A stretch of DNA of 13,656 nucleotides from an uncultured bacterium (GTDB taxonomy: Bacteria; Cyanobacteriota; Vampirovibrionia; Gastranaerophilales; Gastranaerophilaceae). Under the pieces are notes generated by a model, which was not told where the DNA came from, ran no database searches, and saw nothing but the letters and a program-made list of their open reading frames with translations. Numbering within the stretch: the first letter of the stretch is position 1; the number at the start of each line of letters is the position of its first letter. The position numbers and the translations under genes were made by a program. Below are positions 6,192-12,628 of this stretch, in pieces. The stretch spans positions 1 through 13,656 of the forward strand of contig OMVC01000044.1 of the NCBI GenBank assembly GCA_900314375.1. Reading direction: 5' to 3'.

Positions 6192-7490
6192 TTATTTTTC
6201 ATCAAAAACAATCTGATAATACAAATCGGCTTTTTGGTTTTTTGACGACGGATATGACTTCCAAAGTTTCAAGCTTATAGTTGCCGGCAATTCTGTTACC
6301 CTAAACATCAGACCATCTTGCATCGGAGAAATATTATTACAGCCGTCTTTATACTTGCAGCTGCCACCTAAATGCACATAATCAGCGAATGTAACAATGG
6401 AATTTGTCATATCAAAATCATTGTAACTAAACATTTTTATATTAGTAGTATTATACGCATACACATAATTATATCCAAAATCACGAGCATTCAATCCTGA
6501 CAATTGAAGCGGATAGCGATAAGTCTTATTATTTATATTTGTTCTGTAATTCAAAAACGCGCGCGTAAGTTCATATTTGAGAACGTAAGCATTATATTTT
6601 TTGCTAAATTTTAGGGAATATGGTATGAATTTTGAGTATTCACTCGTACAATATTCTCTGTTATAATCAGTTCCCCATATCAGGTATGGCAGACTAACCT
6701 GAACAAGTGCATCCGGATTATTCATCTGAACACTGACTTTTGAAGGGCCCTCAATTCGTTCATGATAATCTCCGTGATAATCAGGATTATCACAGGATAT
6801 TAATCCCCACCACGGTTTATAATCAACAATGCTGCCGAATACTGCCTCGTTTGGTTCATAATTGCGTGTCGCAAATTTTGATTTTGAAACATATTGCTTG
6901 CGAATATTATATATCTCTGATTTTGTTTTAAAGCTGTAATTTGAAGGAGCATTAATTTTTATATCCTCATAATCAGAGGCACTATTTATTACTTTTTCAT
7001 TTGCAGATATTTCAATCCTGTTAAGATTATTAACTAATTTATTTTCATTTTGAGATACAGAATAAATTTTAAAAAGAAAAAATAAAAGTATAATAATAAC
7101 AATTGCTTTAATTCCGACAATAAGCCGCAAAGGAACACTGTTCATAAAAGCATTATCATCACCCGATTTATAATTATTATATTCATCTTCTATGTTTGAA
7201 ATTGAAGTATATATATCAATAATATCGCGGGCTTCTTTTGCTTTTTCTGAATTCGGAGGAACTAAACTTAAAATACGTTCATAAACGTAAACTATTTCGT
7301 TTTCGTTCACAGGGTTGGTATTCATCAGAATTAACGCCTTCATCTCAAGCAAATCGAGATTATCCCTATCTATTTCCAACAGCTCGTTATTCTCGCGCAC
7401 AATATCTTCAGGTATAGGCACATCCGGATTCAAATCATAAAATTTATCAACTAAATCTTCAACTCGTTTTTTGAATGAGTTTTCTTCCAT
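6192..7490 (-). CDS. Unknown single-pass membrane protein with a helical cytoplasmic N-terminus and a cysteine-bearing outer domain
   Basis: I do not recognise this 432-residue protein. Residues 1-100 are acidic and helical and look TPR-like (LEIDRDNLDLLEMKALILMN, then YVYERILSLVPPN). Residues 122-143 form one strong membrane helix with no signal peptide before it, so the N-terminus should be cytoplasmic. Residues 144-432 form a Tyr- and Asn-rich domain that looks beta-rich. All four cysteines (233, 281, 378, 384) lie in this outer part, which suggests disulfides outside the membrane. Distinctive stretches are YKPWWGLISCDNPDYHGDYH and SLPYLIWGTDYNREYC. Its start overlaps the end of the preceding membrane protein gene by 40 bases and has only a weak GGA site, so translation is probably coupled. 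It ends the four-gene unit. The function is unknown. Confidence 0.75.
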   Translation of the reverse strand: MEENSFKKRVEDLVDKFYDLNPDVPIPEDIVRENNELLEIDRDNLDLLEMKALILMNTNPVNENEIVYVYERILSLVPPNSEKAKEARDIIDIYTSISNIEDEYNNYKSGDDNAFMNSVPLRLIVGIKAIVIIILLFFLFKIYSVSQNENKLVNNLNRIEISANEKVINSASDYEDIKINAPSNYSFKTKSEIYNIRKQYVSKSKFATRNYEPNEAVFGSIVDYKPWWGLISCDNPDYHGDYHERIEGPSKVSVQMNNPDALVQVSLPYLIWGTDYNREYCTSEYSKFIPYSLKFSKKYNAYVLKYELTRAFLNYRTNINNKTYRYPLQLSGLNARDFGYNYVYAYNTTNIKMFSYNDFDMTNSIVTFADYVHLGGSCKYKDGCNNISPMQDGLMFRVTELPATISLKLWKSYPSSKNQKADLYYQIVFDEK

Positions 7491-8386
7491 GTATCCACAC
7501 TTTCATACTTCTTTTCATGAATTTTATCAATAATTAAAATAATATCTAAAACTACTGATATAACGATAAAAATTGAGGGAACAAATAATAATATTAATAA
7601 TCCTCCGTCAAAAGCAGACGCTGCAATGTCTTTAGCAAACATAAAGATAAAAAATAAACCCACTATAAAAAATAATATTGACATTAATTTGAAAGAATTT
7701 TCTTGCACATTTGTTAAAATAGGTTTCATTCCTTTTTTTAGGTAACATTCAAACGCTTCATCCAAATCTGCATGGTCTCCATCACCAGAATACTTTATAT
7801 TTAAGTTTTTTACTTCGCGAGTATAATCAATTATTTTATATATAAAACCTTTAAAATTCATCGTGGTATTAGTGAGTGTAAAATGTTTATTCCCCAACAC
7901 AACAAAATGCAGAGCAATATAATTTACAACATTGGTATATCCATTTTTTGTACGGACTTTTGAAATATTTATCTCAATAGTTAAAGAATTTATATCACGA
8001 TATGAACATGTAATATCGCAGTTTTCTCTGTTAAAATGAAAGTAAATCCTGTTAGGTTTAAAATCGACACTCATAAGATTTAAAACGGAGGACTCTGATT
8101 TAAGAGCTTTGTTTCGCGATATTATACTATATATTACCATCCCTAACATAATAGAAGGCATTAAGTATACGCATAGAATAATAATAAATTTATCATCATA
8201 ATCCGGTGTACTTGCAATAACTTCTGCCGCTCCTTTAATAATTTGTAAAGGTATTTGCAACGGTTCGGAAAAATTCAGATATTCTGCAGACAAACAAACA
8301 GACAACAAGCAAAAAAACAGAAAAAAGATAAAAAATAACCAAATATTCTTTGTCGAAGTATTTAATGTTACATTTTTTACAAGCAT
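7451..8386 (-). CDS. Unknown membrane protein with four helices and a central soluble domain
   Basis: I do not recognise this 311-residue protein. Four hydrophobic helices are visible at about residues 15-33, 67-89, 232-252 and 261-286. They form two hairpins around a soluble middle part (about 90-225) that alternates like beta strands: IYFHFNRENCDITCSYRDI, then YIALHFVVLGNKHFTLT. The pattern of a helix hairpin followed by a beta domain with an x-Y-x-D-I-x-S-L turn recalls bacterial PH-like (DUF304-type) membrane proteins, but this is only a resemblance. GAGGG precedes the ATG. The gene follows the Tic20-like gene by 14 bases and overlaps the next gene by 40, so the three are almost certainly co-translated. 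The C-terminal tail is basic and cytoplasmic. Confidence 0.75.
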   Translation of the reverse strand: MLVKNVTLNTSTKNIWLFFIFFLFFCLLSVCLSAEYLNFSEPLQIPLQIIKGAAEVIASTPDYDDKFIIILCVYLMPSIMLGMVIYSIISRNKALKSESSVLNLMSVDFKPNRIYFHFNRENCDITCSYRDINSLTIEINISKVRTKNGYTNVVNYIALHFVVLGNKHFTLTNTTMNFKGFIYKIIDYTREVKNLNIKYSGDGDHADLDEAFECYLKKGMKPILTNVQENSFKLMSILFFIVGLFFIFMFAKDIAASAFDGGLLILLFVPSIFIVISVVLDIILIIDKIHEKKYESVDTWKKTHSKNELKI

Positions 8387-8400
8387 AAGCCCTCACAAAA

Positions 8401-8808
8401 TTAATTTGACATATTATTTATCCACTCGGAAACTTTATATAATTTAGGATATCTGCCTAATATAACAAATAATACACAATATGATATGAGTGTAATTATT
8501 ACTATCTGCAAAATTGAATAATCAAAAAGCACAGGTCTAAAAAATAATAATTGAATATACGATGAAACAACCTGTATAACAGGAATATGAGATAATATGT
8601 AGAAACATAAACCTAATATTGAATATATAACAAAATATGCAAACGAAATAAATATAGATTGAAATATATTAAATTTCAGAAATTTTGACGGTTTTATATG
8701 CGCAAAATATAAAATTATCCATGCAATCAAACCTCCCCAGCCTGCAGTAATATATGAAACCAGAGATAAAATTCTATCCAAAAAGCTTACTTTTAAACTA
8801 CTTGGCAT
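8401..8808 (-). CDS. Small polytopic membrane protein, Tic20-like
   Basis: This 135-residue protein has membrane helices at about residues 12-36, 49-74 and 98-118, with a possible short fourth at 80-92. It begins MPSSLKVSFLDRILSLVSYI and carries KPSKFLKFNIFQSIFISF between helices 1 and 2. The R-I-L-S-x-x-x-Y-I motif, a glycine-rich turn and the F-x-x-F-N-x-x-Q-S motif recall the Tic20/DUF4870-type family, known in cyanobacteria and in chloroplast protein import. The resemblance is by eye only. The frame is open 12 codons upstream, but GAAGG lies 5 bases before the ATG at 8808, which overlaps the TPR gene stop by 11 bases. A role in membrane protein handling is possible but not shown. Confidence 0.6.
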   Translation of the reverse strand: MPSSLKVSFLDRILSLVSYITAGWGGLIAWIILYFAHIKPSKFLKFNIFQSIFISFAYFVIYSILGLCFYILSHIPVIQVVSSYIQLLFFRPVLFDYSILQIVIITLISYCVLFVILGRYPKLYKVSEWINNMSN

Positions 8809-9862
8809 TAGCGCCTTCTCGAACTGATTGCATGTAATCTTCAACTACTTGAGAATATATTAATCTATACTCATCATTTGTAGGTTCCAAAGTTATTGCT
8901 GCGCGATAAGACATAATAGCCTTCTTTACATCATTATCAAGATAATGAGCATTTCCTAACAAACAATAAACTTCAGCATTACTCTGGTCAACTCTCAAAG
9001 CTTGCTTATAAACCTCTATTGCTTCTTTTATTCTGTTATGATTTGTATACAAATTAGCTAAAAGAATATAAGCCAATGATTGTTCAGAATCAGTTTCTAT
9101 TGCACGTTTATACATACCTTCAGCAATATCAAACTCTTTAAATTCGGTTAATGATATTGCATAAGAAATATAAACTGAATATTTATCTTCAGTCATTCTC
9201 AAAGCTTTTTCGTAATATGCATAAGCTTGCTCTCTGTCTTTCATTAACGTAAGCGCATTTGCAATACATACAGCAACTAATTCGTTATCAGGAGCAAGTA
9301 CAAAAACCTTTTTAAATAACTTTAAAGAAGTTTCATACTCAAACAATTTGAAACATACATTACCCATATCAATCAAAGCATTAATATTATCCGGAGCTAA
9401 CGACAAAGCTTTTTCATAATATGCTTTTGCCTCAACATAATCCTCTTTATCCTGATATAACAAAGCAATTGCATTGTATATTTCAGGGTTAACAGAATTC
9501 AAATCAATTGCACGATTATAATAGAATAATGCTTTATCAAAATTCTTCCATTCAGCAAAAACATTACCCATATTGTAATAAATCAGATAATTTTTAGGAT
9601 TAATTTCTAACGCGCGATTGTAATATGAAAGTGATTTTCTAAAATCTCTTTCATAAAACCACATTGTCCCCATCCCGACCAAAGCTTGTACATCATCGGG
9701 CTTAATTGCCAATAAGCTGTCTAATACAGACATAACTTTATCATAATCCTTTTGTGCCAAATAAAGTTCTGACAATTCATGATAATTTTCAATATTTTGC
9801 GGCTCTCTCGCCATTTTTAGTGTCAAAGCACTAATCTTCTCATTTAAACTCAAATTTTCCAT
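8798..9862 (-). CDS. Protein of nine gapless TPR repeats
   Basis: This 354-residue soluble protein is almost wholly tetratricopeptide repeat. From residue 21 to 326 I can lay out nine consecutive 34-residue units with no insertion, for example PKNYLIYYNMGNVFAEWKNF and PDNINALIDMGNVCFKLFEY, each with the usual W/L-G-Y-A-F-A-P positions. A short helical cap precedes the repeats and a 28-residue tail follows. No signal peptide or membrane helix is visible, so it is probably cytoplasmic. TPR arrays bind partner proteins, and the three genes downstream all encode membrane proteins, so it may be a scaffold for them. Two ATGs are in frame, at 9868 and 9862. A near-consensus promoter predicts transcription to start exactly at 9862, so I use that one. 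There is no Shine-Dalgarno site. The partner is unknown. Confidence 0.85.
   Translation of the reverse strand: MENLSLNEKISALTLKMAREPQNIENYHELSELYLAQKDYDKVMSVLDSLLAIKPDDVQALVGMGTMWFYERDFRKSLSYYNRALEINPKNYLIYYNMGNVFAEWKNFDKALFYYNRAIDLNSVNPEIYNAIALLYQDKEDYVEAKAYYEKALSLAPDNINALIDMGNVCFKLFEYETSLKLFKKVFVLAPDNELVAVCIANALTLMKDREQAYAYYEKALRMTEDKYSVYISYAISLTEFKEFDIAEGMYKRAIETDSEQSLAYILLANLYTNHNRIKEAIEVYKQALRVDQSNAEVYCLLGNAHYLDNDVKKAIMSYRAAITLEPTNDEYRLIYSQVVEDYMQSVREGANAK
8814..8818 (-). promoter_or_regulatory. Ribosome binding site of the Tic20-like gene
   Basis: On the minus strand GAAGG stands 5 bases before the ATG at 8808, inside the end of the TPR gene. It selects this start over the in-frame ATG at 8844 and points to translational coupling. 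Confidence 0.5.
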
Positions 9863-9868
9863 AACCAT

Positions 9869-9897
9869 ATAATATATTATCTTTTAAAATTTGTAAA
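9869..9897 (-). promoter_or_regulatory. Promoter of the TPR/membrane gene unit, positioned for leaderless transcription
   Basis: On the minus strand TTTACA (9892-9897), a 17-base spacer and TATTAT (9869-9874) form a near-consensus sigma-70 promoter. The expected start, 7 bases past the -10 box, is the A of the ATG at 9862. No ribosome site lies before that ATG. Confidence 0.65.
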
Positions 9898-9917
9898 TCC
9901 ATTAACAGAAATTAATA

Positions 9918-10574
9918 TTAAAGCCCTTTTTCCGTTATAACTTTTGCTAATATACCGTTAACAAAAGAAGAACTGTCATCTGTTGAATATTTTTTCGCAA
10001 GTTCAACAGCTTCGTCACAAACAACCTTGACAGGAGTTTCCTTAATATATAAAAGTTCTGTTATGGCTATTCTCAAAATGTCTTTATCCATTTTTACCAA
10101 TCTGTCAAAATCCCAACCTTTTGAATAATCTTTTATCAAAGAATCGACATCAGATTGATATTTTTGATAACTTTGAATGATATTTAGAGCATAATCTTTT
10201 ACTTCTTGTTGTGAATCTAATGCACAAAACTCTGCGATTTCGAGTCCTAACATTGCTTTTTCCGCTACTTCAATCATATCTGTAATTCTGTCTGCAATTT
10301 CTGCAGACATTACAACGGGAACGGAAATATTTGAAGCTCCCATCGGACGATTTAGATTAATTTCATGTTCTGCTTCATAATCATCTATTCTGTTTTTCAT
10401 ATCATTAAGGACACCCAATGATAATTTTAAATCATCACTTGCACTGCTTAACAATAAACGAATAGATTTAACAATCATATCGTCTAAATTTTCTTTAGAA
10501 TATTTTTCAACCTTTTTATCAAATTGCGATAACAAAATAAACGCTAATTCTCTTGATGCTCTGCGAGCTTGCAT
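9918..10574 (-). CDS. nusB: Transcription antitermination factor NusB, long cyanobacterial-type form
   Basis: This 218-residue protein is the boxA RNA-binding factor that, with NusE (S10), keeps RNA polymerase from terminating in rRNA operons. The first helix MQARRASRELAFILLSQF and the C-terminal block (KMDKDILRIAITELLYIK, then PVKVVCDEAVELAKKYSTDD and FVNGILAKV) are typical of the family. Most NusB proteins have 130-160 residues. Here about 60 extra, mainly helical residues lie between the first helix and the C-terminal block, as in cyanobacterial NusB, which also begins MQxRR-ARELA. The frame is open 14 codons upstream, but GAGG lies 6 bases before the ATG at 10574. The downstream TPR gene has its own promoter in the 55-base gap. 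Confidence 0.88.
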   Translation of the reverse strand: MQARRASRELAFILLSQFDKKVEKYSKENLDDMIVKSIRLLLSSASDDLKLSLGVLNDMKNRIDDYEAEHEINLNRPMGASNISVPVVMSAEIADRITDMIEVAEKAMLGLEIAEFCALDSQQEVKDYALNIIQSYQKYQSDVDSLIKDYSKGWDFDRLVKMDKDILRIAITELLYIKETPVKVVCDEAVELAKKYSTDDSSSFVNGILAKVITEKGL

Positions 10575-10580
10575 AATATA

Positions 10581-10584
10581 CCTC
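10581..10584 (-). promoter_or_regulatory. Ribosome binding site of nusB
   Basis: GAGG on the minus strand, 6 bases before the ATG at 10574. It selects this start over the in-frame ATG at 10616. Confidence 0.6.
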
Positions 10585-10606
10585 ACACATACTGTATTAC
10601 ACAATG

Positions 10607-10635
10607 AAATTAACACAAATACAGAGTTATGTAAA
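10607..10635 (-). promoter_or_regulatory. Possible nusB promoter
   Basis: On the minus strand TTTACA (10630-10635) is followed after 17 bases by TAATTT, a weak -10 box. The same TTTACA -35 word is used by the S1 and TPR promoters in this window. A second option is TTGTGT with TACAGT closer to the gene. Confidence 0.3.
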
Positions 10636-10677
10636 GATTCATTATAATATCCAATGTTATATAGAAAATAAAAAACT

Positions 10678-10703
10678 TTGACATAAAAAGCTATTTTTAT
10701 AAA
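10678..10703 (+). promoter_or_regulatory. Possible promoter of the coiled-coil gene
   Basis: A perfect TTGACA (10678-10683) is followed by TATAAA (10698-10703), but the 14-base spacer is shorter than usual; TAAATC at 16 bases is the alternative. Either would give a leader of about 90-100 bases holding the repeats and hairpin at 10708-10780. Confidence 0.3.
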
Positions 10704-10707
10704 TCAA

Positions 10708-10730
10708 TTACAAATTGTAAACAATTGTAA
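10708..10730. repeat. Operator-like palindrome and 10-bp direct repeat in the divergent intergenic region
   Basis: TTACAA-A-TTGTAA (10708-10720) is a perfect palindrome around one base. ATTGTAA recurs 10 bases later (10714-10720 and 10724-10730), one helical turn apart. This suits a regulator binding site between nusB and the coiled-coil gene, but no regulator is known. Confidence 0.35.
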
Positions 10731-10741
10731 CAAAGTATACG

Positions 10742-10783
10742 ACATGTGAAATCACGCAATTTCAAATGTTTTTATTTTATTGA
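10742..10783 (+). promoter_or_regulatory. Attenuator-like hairpin with T-run in the leader of the coiled-coil gene
   Basis: Two 11-base arms, ACATGTGAAAT (10742-10752) and ATTTCAAATGT (10759-10769), pair with one mismatch around the loop CACGCA. TTTTTATTTTATT follows directly. The shape is that of an intrinsic terminator, yet no plus-strand gene lies upstream and the ATG follows 38 bases after the hairpin. The stem is poor in GC, so its strength is doubtful. Confidence 0.4.
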
Positions 10784-10806
10784 GAGCAAAAAAAAGAGAG
10801 CTATTT

Positions 10807-12615
10807 ATGTCAGTAGATTTAGCAAAATTGAATAGACCGGGCGTCATGTCGTCATATTCTTCCTCCGGCAGGAAGAATACAGTACATGCATCAAAAGGTC
10901 AGGTTGCAGGTTCAACCTTCAATTCTGCTCGTATGCAGGCTGCAAGCAAATTTTTAGAACCATCTAAAGGCGGACATGTTGCAGCTAAAAGAATGTTCTC
11001 TAATGCTGCCCCAAGATATTGGAACGGTCAAGAAATGTCAATGCAGATGAATCGTTCATCGGGTCAAATTTCTTCATTCCAATCAAATAACTTCATATCA
11101 GGCGGATTTAATCCTACGGGTATGGGTAATATGTTTGGTATGGGTAACATGTTCGGTATGGGTATGGATCCGACTGTCGGAACGATTATGGGCTTAACCA
11201 ATATCGGCATGTCTGTTTTAGATAAGATGGGTGTATTTGGCAAACTTAATGGTGCAACGAGTGTAGTACAGCAAACTGCTCCAAAGACTAACGGCGCTGC
11301 ACTTGCTGATGGTTTAAGCACACTTGGCGGCAATAATAGTATACCAATTAACTCTGATATTGCCCTTACGGTTGGAAATATGGCAAAATGCGCAGATTCA
11401 ACAAGTTTAAGTGCGGCTATCGGAGAGGCTAAAGCACAATTAACCGCAATGAATACGCAATATGAATCATTAAATACTGCAGCAGAACAAGCTAACACGA
11501 ACTTAAGCACACTTGAAGGTCAACAAAAAACGGCGACAAAAGATGTAGCGGACAAACAGCAAAATGTAGCAACATGCGAAAATTCTGTAAAAGTATTAAA
11601 AGACGGAAGAGATGTAGCATTACAAAAAGCAAAAACGGGTAACGAAGCTTATGATAAAGCAACAGAAGACCATATTAAAGCTCTTGATGCTAAATCAGAT
11701 GCTATGAGCGAACTTTATTTAGCAAACAGCAAATTAGATATAGCAACAAACAATTATACTACAGCTGAAACTAATTATAACAACCTGAAATCACAATATG
11801 AAACTGCTAATGAAAATGCAAAACCTGCAATAAAGGCACAATTAGATGTTGCAAAACAGCAACTTGAGAATGCAAAATTAGCAAAAGAACAAGCTACAGA
11901 AGCAAAAAATAAAGCAGATGAAGCTCTTACAAAAGCTGAAACAGAAGCAAGTAATACGGCTGCTAAAAAACAAGAAGCTTATAATAATTTAGGAGAGTTA
12001 AAAGCAAAAGCAGACGAAGCAGGGGCGGCTTTAGAAATAGAACAAAATAAATTAGATAAAGGCAAAACTAACCTTACAGAAGCAAAAGAAAATCTTGAAC
12101 TTGCAAACGACAAAGTGAGTGATTTACAGGCGCAGATAGACTCACAAAATGGAATAATAAATGCTGCAAAAGCCTGCAAAGCTGACTCAAAAAGCTTATC
12201 TAAAGAAATAGAAGCACAAGAAAAACGATTAATACAAATGCAAAAAAATGAAAAAAATGGTAAAGCTCCAGCTACAGATGATAAAAAAGGCACACAAAAA
12301 GCTGAAGACGAAGGTAGCTCTACATCAACTAAAACAGACAACAAGGCTAAATCTGCCCCTACTACGGCAGACAATGAAGCAAGAACTTTTACTGCCGGTA
12401 CACAGCTAACAAATGAACAATTAAACTCATTTACCCCCGAAGCGAGTTACGAATTAGGTGATGGAACAATAGTAAATGAATATCATGATGACAAAGGACA
12501 CAAGATTTATGTAAACAACAGCGATAATACTGTCGTTACTAATGAAATAGCAGAAAAAGCAAAATCAGAAGGGGAGATGGGTGCACTAGTTATTGGGCAT
12601 AATCCTAAAGCATAA
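10807..12615 (+). CDS. Long coiled-coil protein of unknown function with a Met/Gly-rich repeat
   Basis: I do not recognise this 602-residue protein. Residues 1-100 are rich in Ser, Gly and Asn, with no signal peptide or membrane helix. Residues 105-120 are a Gly-Met-Asn-Phe repeat (GMGNMFGMGNMFGMGMD). Residues about 200-482 are a nearly unbroken helix of Ala, Lys, Glu, Gln and Asn with heptad spacing, the look of a coiled coil (AKQQLENAKLAKEQATEAKN). Residues 483-530 form a charged Ser/Thr/Lys linker. The end (531-602) looks like a small folded domain (ELGDGTIVNEYHDDKGHKIY). The start follows GAGAG at 6-8 bases; a TTG at 10780 is in frame but less likely. It is the only plus-strand gene here, stands alone between nusB and recF, and has a long leader. 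Surface, filament or secreted roles are guesses. Confidence 0.78.
   Translation: MSVDLAKLNRPGVMSSYSSSGRKNTVHASKGQVAGSTFNSARMQAASKFLEPSKGGHVAAKRMFSNAAPRYWNGQEMSMQMNRSSGQISSFQSNNFISGGFNPTGMGNMFGMGNMFGMGMDPTVGTIMGLTNIGMSVLDKMGVFGKLNGATSVVQQTAPKTNGAALADGLSTLGGNNSIPINSDIALTVGNMAKCADSTSLSAAIGEAKAQLTAMNTQYESLNTAAEQANTNLSTLEGQQKTATKDVADKQQNVATCENSVKVLKDGRDVALQKAKTGNEAYDKATEDHIKALDAKSDAMSELYLANSKLDIATNNYTTAETNYNNLKSQYETANENAKPAIKAQLDVAKQQLENAKLAKEQATEAKNKADEALTKAETEASNTAAKKQEAYNNLGELKAKADEAGAALEIEQNKLDKGKTNLTEAKENLELANDKVSDLQAQIDSQNGIINAAKACKADSKSLSKEIEAQEKRLIQMQKNEKNGKAPATDDKKGTQKAEDEGSSTSTKTDNKAKSAPTTADNEARTFTAGTQLTNEQLNSFTPEASYELGDGTIVNEYHDDKGHKIYVNNSDNTVVTNEIAEKAKSEGEMGALVIGHNPKA
11119..11166 (+). 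repeat. 18-base tandem repeat inside the coiled-coil gene
   Basis: GGTATGGGTAATATGTTT (11119-11136) is repeated with two changes at 11137-11154, and 12 bases of a third copy follow. It encodes the GMGNMF repeat. Both differences are synonymous third-position changes, so the repeat is old enough to have drifted under protein-level constraint. Confidence 0.7.
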
Positions 12616-12628
12616 TATAAAAATGCTT
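12608..12628. terminator. Short hairpin between the converging coiled-coil gene and recF
   Basis: AAGCAT (12608-12613) and ATGCTT (12623-12628) form a 6-bp stem over a 9-base loop and include both stop codons. The two genes are only 11 bases apart. No clear T-run follows on either strand, so a terminator role is uncertain. Confidence 0.3.

Noticed and set aside
11119..11166. Tandem repeat as a CRISPR or mobile-element trace
   Set aside because: The 18-base units are in frame, have no spacers and encode a protein repeat.
11064..11510. 148-residue minus-strand open frame
   Set aside because: Antisense shadow of the coiled-coil gene, caused by its low stop frequency in the opposite frame.
11979..12374. 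131-residue minus-strand open frame
   Set aside because: Antisense shadow of the Ala/Lys-rich coiled coil; the Ser/Phe/Ala-rich translation mirrors those codons.
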